Made by a program: the position numbers and the translations under genes. The notes below the pieces were generated by a model. The model saw only the letters and a program-made list of their open reading frames with translations, was not told the origin of the DNA and did no database searches. Source: Saccharina japonica (Eukaryota > Sar > Phaeophyceae > Laminariales > Laminariaceae). Taken from it: a DNA stretch of 64,000 bases. Numbering within the stretch: position 1 is the stretch's first letter; every line of letters begins with the position of its first letter. Where the stretch lies: positions 165,268 to 229,267 of the forward strand of contig MEHQ01003971.1 in assembly GCA_008828725.1 (NCBI GenBank), given 5' to 3'. Positions 1-12,189 of this stretch are shown in pieces.

Positions 1-644
1 AGTACTTACTATGTGCTATGATTAATTGTGTAATTCAGTTTACTCTGCGTTGTACCAGTAGTCGTGTGAGTACAGTACTGCCATGTCAACAGCTACCCCT
101 TGTGTACTTGGGATAGAGGGACAAGTCGCTGGATACTCCTGATGTACAAGTAGTAGTAGCTCTGCTGGGCTATGTTCTACGTACAGCTTCCGAACTGAAA
201 GACTGATCCCACACTGATTCCAAGTCGATTGTACACCTATACGTGTAACCAGGACTCAAAGGTAGCCAAAGGCAAAGTTGTCCTGATGCACACCAGAGAG
301 CTGTGCAGAGTAGTCCTGTAGCTCGTACCAAATATGCACCAATCAACCGATGTGTCCTGGTACGTCGACCAGTGAATTGGTGCTGATTCACGACATTCTT
401 GGTGCCTTCGTTTGTTGTGTAGTTGTTTCCGGTTAGATTCCACACGCTCTGCATCACATAGTATACTGTGGGTGCGAGCGCGGGTCCGTTCACTTGCGTT
501 CCAGAACGAGTGGGGCACTACGCGCGTCGTTTTCTAACCATCTTTTAGTGTGTAATGTTTTGGTTGCAATGCCTGGTGCCTTTGGAACGCCGCGTAAGTG
601 TCCCTCACTACGTGCCCGTAATCCTTTAACATCCCGTTATATCA
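1..644. other. No gene recognised upstream of the transposase
   Basis: Open frames here are short and show no family motif. I see no terminal inverted repeat that clearly pairs with sequence downstream of the transposase. An upstream transposase exon cannot be excluded, because the first ATG of the transposase lies inside a possible splice acceptor (ATGCAG/GATT). Confidence 0.4.
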
Positions 645-1538
645 ATGCAGGATTTATATGAAGCTCTTAATGACGATGGTGCCGCCGAAAACATGAACTT
701 CTACGGCGGCGGGCCTCATTCGGCGGTGAAGAGCGACGGTTCCAGGGTGGTGAAGAGGAAGAAAGCATTCCGTGGCCCTAATGGACTCTTCTTCACCCTC
801 TTCATTTTGCGCACCGCGACGCCTATCAAAGTGGCGTCAGCGCTTTTCGGTAGGGACGAGACCACTGGGGGTAGGGCTTTCAGTACGTGGCTCAATTTCT
901 TGGCTAGGAGCTTGCGACATTACGTCCGGTTGCCGAAGCCGGACGAAGTAGCGAAGACCGCCCCAGCCAACTTTGTGAGCAGCAACTTGGCCGACGTTAT
1001 ATTCGTACTCGATGCTACGGAAGTCGAGGTAGAGAGGGTATGGAATAAGGATGCCAACTACGTCTTGTACTCTTCCTACAAGGGTAAGACAACAGGCAAA
1101 CTTCTGATTGCCATCACGCCTTCTGGTATGATATGTTACATATCAGGTGTTTATGGTGGCAGACTGAGCGATGCGGAGGTGGTGAGGCAGTCTGGTGTTT
1201 TAGATGATCTGAGGTCAGCGGGCTTTACCGGAGGTAATTTTCATGTCATGGCAGACAGGGGTTTCAACTCGATAGCCCCGCTTTTGATGCAGGATGAAAT
1301 CCACTTCGTAGCGCCCCCTTGGAAGCGTCGTGGGGAGGAACAGTTCACACAGATCGACGCTAACCTGACGCAAGAGATAGCGAACCGCCGCATTCACGTA
1401 GAACGAGCTATTGGGGCAATGAAGAAATGGCGCATTCTCGACAGCAAGTTTTCGTCCAAGCAGTTCGACCACATGGGGATGTGTTTCCAAACTATTGGGG
1501 CTTTGGTCAACATGTTGCAGCAACCGTTTTGCTCTTAA
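645..1538 (+). CDS. DDE superfamily transposase, Harbinger/DDE_Tnp_4 type
   Basis: This 297-residue frame has the layout of PIF/Harbinger-like DDE_Tnp_4 endonucleases, which cut and rejoin transposon ends in the nucleus. Residues ~43-94 resemble the helix-turn-helix that precedes the catalytic core in this group (FRGPNGLFFTLFILR, then FSTWLNFLARSL). The catalytic core follows: D123 in FVLDATE, a YKGKTTGKLLIAI strand, the conserved GGRLSDAEVV turn, D204 in VMADRGF, and E253 in HVERAIGAMKKW. All three acidic residues are present and the frame is uninterrupted, so the core could be active. The start is uncertain, because the ATG sits within ATGCAG, which could be an acceptor, and an N-terminal exon may be missing. 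I found no companion Myb/SANT-like ORF and no terminal repeats. The fold assignment is established knowledge; activity is inference. Confidence 0.85.
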   Translation: MQDLYEALNDDGAAENMNFYGGGPHSAVKSDGSRVVKRKKAFRGPNGLFFTLFILRTATPIKVASALFGRDETTGGRAFSTWLNFLARSLRHYVRLPKPDEVAKTAPANFVSSNLADVIFVLDATEVEVERVWNKDANYVLYSSYKGKTTGKLLIAITPSGMICYISGVYGGRLSDAEVVRQSGVLDDLRSAGFTGGNFHVMADRGFNSIAPLLMQDEIHFVAPPWKRRGEEQFTQIDANLTQEIANRRIHVERAIGAMKKWRILDSKFSSKQFDHMGMCFQTIGALVNMLQQPFCS

Positions 1539-3253
1539 CTCTTTCGTGGCTCTGGTGTTGTGTTTGTTCATTAGACTAGTGAGAGCGTCTTTTCTTCCAA
1601 GAGTGCATCCGCAAAAAACGCCAGTATTTCGGGTCCAGCCCCAACCTCGAGAGCACAAAGGAGGCTGAGTGTGATGACTAGGGTGCTGTAGTCTGCACAT
1701 ATTCAGAGTTTTATCTTAATGCCCCAAAGGGTCTAATGTTAGTTTATAATTTTTAATATTTACAAGTTTTCGATTACAAGGAGTACATTTAGTACGTGGT
1801 TAACAAGGGAATCGTAATCTAGTACATAGTCCTTTCATTTGTAAGTAGTCTCGACGAGTCCGCGGGTAGTTGTCGTGCGCGTTCATTTGTATTATTTGTA
1901 TCGGTTGTAACTGTTCCCACAAGCCGCGGCATCAGGTGCTGCTGCTGTACTTATATGATTACAGTGTGTATGTTTTTGTTTAGTAGGATACTCGCCTACG
2001 TAGGGTTTGGATCGAGGATTGTAGGGTGTTTGTGTTTTAATTGCGGGGTTCGTACCCATTTGGATCGCTCGTGCTATTTACGTGTCACACAAGTAGTCGA
2101 CGTATGTACCTCGACGTAACGTAAATTTTGTTTTTATTGTAATTTATGAGATGTTTGACCGCCTGCTTTTGTTCCCCCAAAGAGTGACAAGGACCGCCTT
2201 CACAGGGAGTTCCTCTCTTTAACATGTCTGTTCTTACTCATGGGCTGTGTCTTATCTGGTCATCAGTGAGCGAGCCTATGGTCATGGCGTACACCTCAGC
2301 ACGGCCTGATATACACGCGACATCCCAATTCGTCATAGCGCTGTATCCGTACACCAATGTGTGTATGTTTCATGCCGTCTGTGTGTTTCGCTGTTGTGGT
2401 GCGCATGGTTGTCTGTATCAAAATATAACCTATTTATACGAGCAAATTTAAGCTAATAGAGCGTAATTTCGTCCGTCACGCAAGAATGTCGCATATAATT
2501 ATCGACATAAATACTACTTTGAGTCAAGTCGCGGTGGTTTTATTTATCAGGAGACCCTAGGACTGGTGCCCCCGCCAATAATGTGGTACTACTAATCGCA
2601 GGCCTTCAAATCCGCCAACGGCAGTCATGCGCCCCCCCTTTTTGTTCATGAACGGGTGGCCGCTTCAATTTGGCCCAACACTTTTCAGTACAAGAGTAGG
2701 CCTTCAATTTATTTAGTTCGTTAGTACGTTAAACCCACAGAAGCGATATGTGTTAGTTTTTCCCACGTATACCGTTCAAGTATTCTACTGCAGTATTGAA
2801 GGTATTTCCACAAGATGAACCCTGGCCTTGCTCGAAAAAAAATACACTGTGCTAAGTGTGTATGAAACATCAAGACCCTTACGTTTGGCGCCAATTTTGG
2901 GACTTGTTTCTCATGCACAGGGGCTCTCGCCAGAAAACCAACAACATAAACACAAGCAGAGTGAGAAAGCAACCAATGCTTTTATAAATTACCTCGGGGG
3001 CTCTTTCGTTGGCGACTCCCCCGGTACACTTCATCCGATGCCCCCAACCACCCACACACCGTGGGAACCACAAAGTAAAACATGCTCAAGTATCCTGTAA
3101 TGCAAATTATAAGCGCTCGCTCTAATCTGGTGCTGTTGGGAGCTAACGCAAACACTACTTCTGGACATCGTCGTACAAAGGTGGTCGTCTACTATGTACG
3201 GACAGATGCGAATAAACCAGAATATAGTTATATCTCTTCTCCTCGACTAACAC
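1539..3253. other. No gene recognised
   Basis: AT-rich non-coding sequence with short open frames on both strands that show no domain or codon pattern I recognise. A C-run lies near 2631-2638. Any 3' end of the Harbinger-like element should fall here, but I could not pair it with an upstream end. Confidence 0.4.
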
Positions 3254-3997
3254 CTAAAGATCCAAACTCGTGTCATCGCAGAGGGGTGGATGCTTGTCAA
3301 TTGCCCGCTCTTCACCACGTCTCGATCTATTGATAAAAACGTTAAACTTGTCCAACTTGCTACGAGTGATGGTGTCGGCCCTGTTGAAGTTCTCTTCCCG
3401 TTCAGCCCAGACGCCACCGGAGGGGTGTGGGTTGAAGTCCTGACTTCGATTCCCGACCACAACTCCCGCCGTGTGGGTGGGTGCGTCTGGCCCGATTTGC
3501 TGTTTTTTCGGATCCCTCAAGGTTCGTAGCAAGCTTCCTATCTCAGGTAACTGTTTCAGCCAAAACACGTTGTCTGTGGGGTCTCGCCCGGCCCTGCTGT
3601 TCTTCAAAAGCCACTCGCACGCTCGACCCGTCACAGTCTCTGGGTCCCATGCTCGTAACTGCCTAGCTGTCATCTGGAGCAACCGCACCACCTGCAGTAG
3701 CTGGCACACGTGATGACAGCCGCCCGGTAATCCCGATTGGCATGTGCAGTATGCGTCGACGACCCGCGTTGCAACCAGGCGCGTCCGGTCGCCTAGAATA
3801 ATGGGTGGGTTACTGTCTTCGTCACTGCTATCGCTGTCCTCTGCGATCGCGTCATCGATGCCGTCATCGTTCAGCTTCGCCATTTGCACCACGGCGAAAA
3901 CCTCGTACGCCCCAACTCGCATTGACGGGGTCGTGCTGTTCATCGTGGAGACGGGCGAGATGTTGACAGGGGGATATCCGCAGCACGTCAGTATCAT
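3254..3997 (-). CDS. SWIM zinc-finger protein, exon or fragment
   Basis: A 247-codon minus-strand frame contains a SWIM-type zinc finger: C84-T-C86, seven residues, then C94-H-H96 in CTCQSGLPGGCHH. Before it is the usual strand-rich lead-in (PSMRVGAYEVFAVVQ, interrupted by an acidic D/S-rich loop, then VVDAY). After it comes a helix (VCQLLQVVRLLQ) and a RQLRAWDPETV stretch. That arrangement resembles SWIM domains found beside YqaJ-type nucleases and in some transposon proteins. The true exon probably starts near 3946, after a pyrimidine-rich tract ending in AACAG; the frame has an ATG at 3997, but it precedes that acceptor. No YqaJ nuclease core is visible downstream, so the gene is either split further or truncated. 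SWIM domains bind DNA or protein; the role here is unknown. Confidence 0.6.
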   Translation of the reverse strand: MILTCCGYPPVNISPVSTMNSTTPSMRVGAYEVFAVVQMAKLNDDGIDDAIAEDSDSSDEDSNPPIILGDRTRLVATRVVDAYCTCQSGLPGGCHHVCQLLQVVRLLQMTARQLRAWDPETVTGRACEWLLKNSRAGRDPTDNVFWLKQLPEIGSLLRTLRDPKKQQIGPDAPTHTAGVVVGNRSQDFNPHPSGGVWAEREENFNRADTITRSKLDKFNVFINRSRRGEERAIDKHPPLCDDTSLDL

Positions 3998-3999
3998 GT

Positions 4000-6560
4000 T
4001 ATTTAACCGCCCGTTTTACGCCATTGATAGGTGTGTCTATGTGTTCGCGTACAGATGCTATTAGTTAAAGTCGGTCGATTGAGAAACCTACAGTTGTTAC
4101 GCAGACAAACTATAACTCGCGTATACCCGCAATCCTTACCAACACCCCGAGTTTTGGTCGCCGTTTAAGGTGTAGCGTACTAGTTGTCGTGTAGTGGACG
4201 GGGATTACGTTATACTTTGTTACCCACTCATGGAAAATATTATAGCTCGAAGGTGGTATCCTGGGGCGGTATTTATAAATAAATTGGGGTTAACGTCAGT
4301 TGCTTGTGCCATAGAGGTTTACTGCGAGGTCGGCTGTCAAAGGTCGCCAACCATGTTATTATGCCTCAACCTATGTTCACACTGATATTTGCATTACGTA
4401 TTACGTACGCAAGGGCGTCCAATTGTTTTTTAATCGAATTATTAACTTAAATCTCGACTCATGGAACAGGGGGGGGGGGGGTAGGTGTAAACCCAGTGGC
4501 CACCGCTCCCCTACCTCTAACAGCCAAAACAAACCATATGAAACTCGAACCGAGGGTACTGTAGAGAGCAGCCCGCCACCCCCCCACCCACCTCGCGCAA
4601 CACCCCCCGCCCGCCCTCCGACCCCTATGCTTTTAAAGGGTTTCAACCCATAAGACAAACGTTACTTATGACTCGTTGGCGCTTTCGAAGGTGATTTCGG
4701 CCGTAGCTGCTTATTTGGACAAGCAATACGGAGAAACAACCGGCTGCGTACCTGCGTCGGTGGGCCATTACGCCTTGGCCTTCCACCTGCTTCTGAACAT
4801 GTCCTGTACGCCACAAACGGGTAGTTCGCTACCACTGTTCGACACTCACTCGCGATATCACGGGATGCCTGGCTAAGCCGTAAGATGGCAAGACTACGCT
4901 GAAGTAAGAATATAAAAATGCCTGTACGGTACGTCCGTTAAGGACATGACCATACACTATACCACCTAGCCTCGGCCAATCAGGGTAGCAAAACAATCAT
5001 ACAAAGTATAATTGTTCGCTTGAGGGGTGTTTTGTGTGTGTCATGTTCCGACATTTAATTCGATGTGAGGCTTTTCGCCTCTCCGTTACTGTCGCACCAC
5101 GCTAGTACGCTTATATTCCCTGAACACACCTATAAACACAAAAAAAAATAAACGTAGTAATAAATTGTTTTTCTAGACCTCAGGGGGGCAGGGGTGTGGG
5201 TTGGGGGGGGGGAGTGTACTCATATCGTGCACGGCCGTTGTCATATGACCATAGACCCTCGCATCCATACAATGGCGGGACGGAGCACGTTGGGTTTTCA
5301 CCAACCAGGCAGGCATTGCTTGCACCAAGCACGAAGCGCCGTGAGGTATTGGGCGAGTCGCATGGAGAGTGAGCTGCATCCTGCTAAGAACCGCCTCTGA
5401 GGCGGACTTGCATATGGACAACAGCCTCCAATGAATTGATTTAATATCTGGTGTGGCCACTTCCAGAGACAGCAAATGGTATCACTAGGTATCTGCCTCG
5501 TGGATGACTTACCTTATTCACACTACGTGATACGATCATTCCCCTTGTGCGGAGATAAGGTTATCAACCCCGCATCACAAATGATCTGATACTGAGTGCC
5601 AATTTGAGTGACCGCCAAAAATAACAAGAAAAAGGAACGGTACCTTGGTTGTCGAGCTCACGCAGTGAGGGGGTTGTTTTACAGCGTCGTCACCAGGATG
5701 CTTCAAGCCAACCCATAAATATATAATAAATTGATATAGGGGTGTGGGGGGGGGGGTGGTTAGGTCAAGGATCCCCTAATCGCCGGCCGCCCTTTACGTA
5801 CGTGCTTTAAAGATCTTTAAGTGTCTACAGTATGTCGGATTGTGAGGAACCGATTTACAACATATCCTGCGTAGGCTACCTCCGGCGCCTCAGCAACACC
5901 AAGGTATCTTGCGCCGCCCGGGCCCGATTCCAACCTATGTAGGTTATTTGACTGTTGATCGGCCCACCGTCACGCCCTAACACGCGCTGCATATTGTGTG
6001 TTATTTTTCAGACTAAGTGTATGTTCGCCAGCCCGTCTTGCGATTTCATGGTTAACACACTATGTAGCTAAATGTCTCCATTGGATAATGAAGACTTTTC
6101 AGGGTAAACGGAAGGATGAGGACACAGTTATTTCATGAACTAGATACGCGAGTGGTCGCCCCGGTCTCCCCCCCTGTTTGTTGTCGCATCTTCAACTAAA
6201 TATACAGTAATCAAGATTTAGTATTAAATAATACGCGTCGTATTGTGTTGTCACCGGTGGTACGACCCTACAATCGTATACGTCGACTGAGGTTAGCTTG
6301 AACGCACCTATTTCGTTTCTTAGGGCTACAGGACAAAGTTGTCGGTATTTGTAGTGACATTCTGTCCGCCTAACTAATTTGCGTGTTCAGTCTTAAGTAC
6401 GATATGGGTCGGAACGTTTAAGTAGCCAACGTTTAGCATTTCGTCTATATTTTTTAAGCTATATACAGCACACACTGCTTAGTTGGCACTCGAGTTGTAA
6501 ATTACGTTAAGAGTACGTCGTATTGCACGGGCCCGCACGTATAAAAGACCGATCCGTCTT
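4000..6560. other. Non-coding, possibly intronic; G-runs and one repeat copy
   Basis: No protein-coding signal. It holds a G-run near 4470-4482, a C-rich patch near 4570-4620 (mixed CCCACC and CCCGCC), the first copy of a ~500-bp dispersed repeat (5187-5694) and another G-run at ~5746-5757. If the SWIM exon and the frame at 6.6-6.9 kb belong together, this is a ~2.6-kb intron. Confidence 0.4.
5187..5694 (+). repeat. Dispersed repeat A, copy 1
   Basis: This stretch aligns by eye with 8615-9114 in the same orientation. Shared blocks include ATATGACCATAGAC, GAGTCGCATGGAGAGTGAG, GCTAAGAACCGCCTCTGA, CAATCATTCCCCTTG-like sequence and AGCTCACGCAGTGAG, with small indels between. Identity looks like roughly 70%, so the copies are old. 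No coding frame is conserved between them. Both begin beside G-rich runs. The type (SINE, MITE or LTR remnant) is not clear. Confidence 0.65.
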
Positions 6561-6561
6561 C

Positions 6562-6918
6562 TCACCTTAACCGCAACCACATGATGTTTTCAGGCCCACA
6601 TGGCACACCCCTCAGCCCGCTAAGAATACCTCCGTCCATCCTCCGTTGCAGCCCCCTGTACAATACCCGCGAGGTCAAGCAGACATTGAGTTGTGGGCTT
6701 CCCTGTTGAAACCACTCCACGATGACTGCCTCGCTCATCTCTGGGAGGTCAGGTCTCAGGTCTCTCCAGTCCTTGACCCAGCAATCCTCTTGCGGGAGAT
6801 CCGGCAGGCGACTCTGAATCCTCTCCGCCGACGTCGTGCGCACGAAAGGACGGCGAAACGCTAGCTCGCTGTTGATCAGGCGAGCTCTATTCACCACTCT
6901 GACGGCTTTCGTCGCCAT
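6562..6918 (-). CDS. Hypothetical exon, possibly 5' part of the SWIM gene
   Basis: A 118-codon frame beginning at an ATG (MATKAVRVVNRARL...), basic at the N-terminus, with a segment LPEMSEAVIVEWFQQGS that loosely resembles the short helical region ahead of SWIM/YqaJ proteins. A possible donor (GGAG/GTATTC, exon end near 6634) lies before the frame's stop. It is on the same strand as, and about 2.6 kb upstream of, the SWIM exon, so it could be that gene's first exon. I recognise no catalytic motif. It may equally be a chance open frame; the link is inference. Confidence 0.3.
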   Translation of the reverse strand: MATKAVRVVNRARLINSELAFRRPFVRTTSAERIQSRLPDLPQEDCWVKDWRDLRPDLPEMSEAVIVEWFQQGSPQLNVCLTSRVLYRGLQRRMDGGILSGLRGVPCGPENIMWLRLR

Positions 6919-9211
6919 TTCAATCAGAGTAGGTTTGTTGGCGGTGCTAAGCCCGGCGCTCTCGAAACACCTAAAATGCTGTGTTCCATAAGCGCAAGAG
7001 GCAAGGGAGTGGTAGGGTTGATGTTCTGTTAAGATTTAGCGTCTACTTGTACCGTGTGGGGGTGCACACGGAAAACATTCTTCATCCTAGCGGCTAAAAT
7101 CTAGCGGCTAAAATCTATGCCCTCCGATAAGGGAATGGGAGACAATTTTCGACCAATTGTCGGGACGAGTGTATTTTAAAAATTGTTACCCAGAAGAGCG
7201 TAACGCGCCACCTGCGAACAACAGCTAAGACGGCGTAACGAGGAGCACGTTCTCTTTGTTTTATGTCAATGGCCCTGGTTTGTAATATATTCACGACCCC
7301 TGCTAACAGTAGAAAAGTGCAGAAGTCGTGGGTGGTAACCAGTATGTTCTGTCGGGCCTTGTGTATGTCGTCACCTGTTCACTACAATAACGTAATGCGT
7401 CCGCTATACGGGTACCTGCTACAATATGTTTTGTGCTTGAAACATGATTGTGTGTGCGCAGACGACGACTCGTATTGACTCCATATATATCACAGATATT
7501 AGCGCTGCTCGTATTAGAACTGCGCAGAGGTATTGAATTAGTTGTTATGTTACCAGTACGCAATGGATAAAGGTATCTACTCGTTTCACCGATCGCTAAT
7601 CAGCCAGCGGCGATCGACTACTAAGGTATCCTCACATCGGCAAAACGTATTGTGAGTAGATGCAGAGACATGTCTATCCTACGTGTTATAGAAATACGTT
7701 GTAAGTTACCCTAATGTGCGGCACCAACGCACAAGTATGTCCTGGCACATCCCAACCTTTTAAGCATAGATCAACACTGCGTATACATTATCGGGCCAGT
7801 TGGTCCTACTATGGAATCAGATATTCGCCGTTGTTTCCAGTTGGCCGACGCGGTCGTTGCACTGCTGTTGACTTACGTACTACTACTTGGCTGGAAGAAC
7901 GCAAAGCAGAAGACGTTAAAGCAGGAGCAGCAGCCGCACACCAGCCGCACACCAGTACTAGTTTTGCGTACTACGCTAAGAACTATGTACTATTGTACGC
8001 TTCGAGCACTACGTCCAAGATGAAGTAGAAAAAACGTGCCAAAATCCAGTACTAAAATAATTTAGCTGACTTACGCATGTGACTTTAGCATTATCATATT
8101 AACAAATAGAGACTACTTCGGCAATCGCGTACGAGATGCACGTTTTCTCTAGTAATAAGTACTATACTCGTACTCGTATCATTCTGAACCTTAGACAAAT
8201 AGGAATTATATCGTCGCGCACTCTGGGGTAACACTCTATAACTAATGCTGTACAGAGACAAATAACTACGAGTGCGTTAAACCGATGGACCATGTGCTCA
8301 CCCCGACAAACCCACGCAGCTGAAGCACCGTCATTGCGCCGAAGTCGGTGCTGGGGGCAGGAAGAGTAAGCAAACCGGTCTGATTGCTGGTTTCCCGTGG
8401 CGCGTCTAATCTAGAGCGCTTGTTGCGGGACATACCGCCCCCCCCCCCGAGGCCCAGATCAAGCGATTTTCCAATCCTAGCTTTGATAGGCGGGTCCCAT
8501 GAGATAAGTTCCACCGGGCAGTAGTCCACCGTAGCAATCGACTTCGCCACGTCCGGCGTCGAAAAACACCCTATTACACGAAGCCAAATTACGCAACAGA
8601 GAGGGGATGGGTTGGTGGTGTGGGTTAGGGGGTATACACATGTCGTGGACGGCCCTATTAATAGTCATATGACCATAGACGCTTGCATCCCTACAATACC
8701 GGGATGGAGCACTGGTCGAACACCAATGTGCTCCTACATTGATAGCACCAAGCGCGAAGCGGCGTGAGGTAATGCGTGAGTCGCATGGAGAGTGAGTGGC
8801 TCACTGCTAAGAACCGCCTCTGACGCGTACTTTGATATGGACGACAGCTACAATGAGTTAATTTAATTTCTGGTGCGGTCACTTCATGAGACAGCAATGG
8901 GAGCACTGTGTAACTGCTTTGCGGGTGCCTTACGACATACACACTACGTTATACAATCATTCCCCTTGCCCGGAGCAAAGGTTCTACACCCCGCACAACA
9001 TATAACACTCGTCCGCAAGCTTTGGTGTCCAAAAAACCTTCTAAAAAAAAACAGACAGTATCCTGTTTGTCTAGCTCACGCAGTGAGAGGTGTGTTTTAC
9101 GGCGATGTCAAAAAACGACAACACCACCTATAGCGGGGGGGGGGGGGTCTACGGGATTGGGGAATGTGTACACCATTTTTATGCATGGCCGTAGTCGTGG
9201 CGCTGGGAGCA
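6919..9211. other. Intergenic, with repeat copy 2
   Basis: No convincing gene. A 16-bp direct duplication (CTAGCGGCTAAAATCT repeated back to back) lies at ~7088-7118. Poly-C and poly-G runs occur at ~8438-8447 and ~9136-9146. The second copy of repeat A occupies ~8615-9114. Confidence 0.4.
8615..9114 (+). repeat. Dispersed repeat A, copy 2
   Basis: Second copy of the ~500-bp repeat seen at 5187-5694, in the same orientation and about 3.4 kb downstream. It shares the blocks listed for copy 1 and ends with the AGCTCACGCAGTGAG segment, then a TTTTAC..CG..GTC stretch. The copies are too diverged to be a recent LTR pair, and the sequence between them carries no retroelement genes. Confidence 0.65.
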
Positions 9212-9414
9212 TTAGCACACATAAACGAATCGGGATACAAACATGTTAACAGCAGTATATACCACTGCTGTACGCAACGAGTCAAAATCAATATACTTAG
9301 CAGTACAGTATGGTATCGTTACGACGAACACAAATGCAACGACGACTACTTCGATACGTCCGAGCTTCGGTAACGCACGGAAAGGCGATACTATAAACTC
9401 GCGCACACACAAAC

Positions 9415-10501
9415 CTGTGAGGAGTAACAGAGCAGGTGTCGATTCTTGGCCAGACAGATGGCGGTGTCTGCCGATTCTTGGGTCGAACGCCACTCCATGA
9501 CGAAACATATCCGAGGCTTTGTTGATAGAAGCACCCAGGTCGGCAGCGCTTGATCCGTCATGCGCCTTCACAGCTAATTGTGCAGCCATTTCCTCTACAA
9601 CTACGTCGTTGGGAGAGGTCGTTGAAGCGGGTTGCTGGCGGAGTGCGATGTCTGCTGCGCTGGACGGTCCCACACCCTTGAACTTAGCGTAGTCATTACC
9701 AGTAATGCACGCGAACCGTAACAGACGTTCGGTTATTTGCGCTTCATCCAGGGTATTGAAGGTGCCGTCACGTAGCTCATCTTCGGCACAGATCCCATGC
9801 AAAAGCCGAAGGAAACGGTACGGAGGGTGATCTGTGCGACGCAACACGCAGTCCTGTGGCCTTAAAAACTTTTCCCGGCTTATGCAGCGCCCCGAGAGTT
9901 CCCCGTTGCCACGCGAATTGATCTCGTACAGCAAACGATTGACGCCGAGGACGCACAGATCAGAGTCTGTGGCCCATACGTAGCACTCCTTGCCCCCCCG
10001 ACTCAACATCTCCTCCAGCACCCTTATTTGGGGGTCAGCTTCGTAGGGTGCAATGATGCATTGTACGTGCATGGACTGTGAGAGCCTGGTAGCAACTTTC
10101 GCTGTGACCTCGGAGCTGAACCGAACAGCACCTCTGGCTAAGCGCTCAACTTGAGCTCTGGGGAGACGCCTCGCGTGCGCATCCTGGGTATCCCGCAATG
10201 CCTTCTCCCTCTTATCTGACCTATGTTGTGATGTCCCTAGCTTTCCCGGCGGAGTAGCTCCGTCGAAGACGACGATCACGTCCCAGCTAGCTTCCACCAC
10301 CCTCTCCAAGCGAGCCGAAACAGCCTCGAATAAGGGGACCTCATCGTTTTCGAGCACAAGAGCAGCAGCTACACGACCCGAGGCAGCCTGATGCATCATG
10401 AAGTGCCCGTCAACAATAAAGCCACGACCGGCACCAACGTTGAGATCGACATCCTCTGTTGCCACTGTCTTCAAAAAGCCGGCGAGTCCTTCCACGCCCA
10501 T
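9415..10501 (-). CDS. XPG/FEN1-family 5' nuclease, EXO1-like
   Basis: The protein starts with the family's MGVEGL, which must sit at the extreme N-terminus, so the start at 10501 is secure. The metal-binding acids of FEN1/EXO1 nucleases are all visible: D31 (IVDGHFMMH), D80 (VVFDGATPPGK), E154 and D156 (APYEADPQI), D179 and D181 (ATDSDLCVLG), and D270 (ITGNDYAKFKGVG), which opens the helix-hairpin-helix. The E-x-D spacing is EXO1-like. Family members process DNA flaps and resect 5' ends in repair and recombination. The open frame runs to 9212, but the last ~65 residues become hydrophobic and unlike the family. A donor (CTCACAG/GTTTGT) ends the exon at 9415 in phase 1, so a 3' exon is likely; I could not place it. 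This looks like a host repair gene rather than transposon cargo. Confidence 0.85.
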
Positions 10502-12179
10502 ACCCGGCTAGTTCACACGAGGTCCTCGTGTGCAATGCTCGTCGAGAGAACGCAGATGTACCCGAGGTGCTGGTTGTGAAAACAGGCCGCAACACGGAAC
10601 TGAACCGGCACTACTTGGTGGTCTACAAAAAAAAATCATACCAACCAGTGGGCTATCAGTAAGCGGTCCAACCTACTGCTGTTTCAGTCCATCAGTCGAA
10701 ATTAAAGTGTAGCCAGTCGCCCAGAAGACTGACCATCTACAAGTAAAAGTTAAAGCCCAGAACCCAGTCTTTATTTTTTGTCTTTACTGCTGTCGCGTAC
10801 GTTATGTTACTTCGCGTTGACATGTAGCACCTGTGACTGACGACGGTGTGTGGTGTGCCATGAGTACAAGGGTAGCCGAGTTCTTCATTTTCCAACACGT
10901 AGTGTGGCGTGTGAAGTACTCGTCTAATACACAGCAGCAGCGACGGGTGTGACTGCCGCTGTGTAGTAATTATGATCAATATTTCTCCACGAACAATACA
11001 GAGTCTTGCAAACACAACAAGTACTTACTACTTACTGCTGTACAGAGTAGTATAGAGTAGTACAGAGTAGTACAGCAGTCTATCAGAGTCCAGCAACCAC
11101 AACAACTAAGAGTACTTCGCATGCGCCGTCACCGCCGATTCTTTGGCCATGTCTACATAACCGTTTACAGCAGCTTGTTCAAAGTTGAACACATGCGGAG
11201 GACGAGGCGCGCAGGACCACGCTCGGGTAACCCTATACATATTCGGGAATGTTGTCAACATCGATCGACAAAAGACTAGCGCAGCTGCACCACAAAACAG
11301 CCTCCGACTTCCGCGCCATACCAACCTCCTGACATTGTCAAAGGTAGCTATGTACGAAGATTTTTTTCAATTGCAGTACTCGTAGTAGTGCTGCAATACT
11401 GTAGATCTACACGAGGCCTTTGACTCGGCTTTTACGTGTATCCATCTCCAATTCAGATACATGCTCTCAAATAGTACGGATGCCGCGTGTATCGGTTTAA
11501 TTATACCTGATTGATAGCTAAATAATTCAAGCCAATTGTAGAGACGAGCGAGCGTGACTACGGTCTCGAATAGTAACCCGGCCCTACGTGGTGTACACTT
11601 ATGCACGTACACCCTTTAAATAGGAGGACACCGAAAAGCGCCGAGATCGTAAGTTCTAGTACAGCAGAGAGACAAACACGTACAGCGGTATTTACAAAAC
11701 AATACACGTACAGACTTCCATTGTAGTTTATGTTGTCGTGACTTGTCTTTTGTTCAAGCATCATTCGTACTCATACCAGACGCAGCACACTGAGAGATCC
11801 GGAGCAAAGTTACTTGCTCCCTGGGAGGAAGAAGGACAAGTATTGAAACAATCATTATTGAGATACACAAGGGGCGTGTGTGTTGCACCAAACAGGTATT
11901 ATTATTTTGCCCATAAATGAAAATATATAAATACAAGTCAGCTAATATATCAAGCTGATTAGGTTTAAGTGCAGAGCAGTAGTAGCCCAATCTCCCCGTA
12001 CTCTTCCTCGCAAGAACATGCCCCAAATTATATGTTGAAAGCGTTGCGAGTTACGCGTAAAACTGGAATGATGAGCATCACACTCAGCAAACTAGTTACC
12101 CAGGACAGCCAAAGGATAAATCCCTTTTATATTGTATTATGTTATCATGAAATGACACCCCGGGTGGGTTAGTTGTGCA
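10502..12179. other. No gene recognised
   Basis: Mostly low-complexity AT/GTAC-rich sequence. Tracts of TACAGAGTAG repeat near 11039-11078. A short minus-strand frame ending VFNFEQAAVNGYVDMAKESA (~11108-11200) has protein-like composition but no boundaries I trust. Confidence 0.35.
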
Positions 12180-12189
12180 AAAATGAAAA

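Noticed and set aside
5187..9114. Possible LTR pair flanking a retroelement
   Set aside because: The two ~500-bp direct repeats differ too much for an LTR pair, and the sequence between them has no gag, protease, reverse transcriptase or integrase motif.
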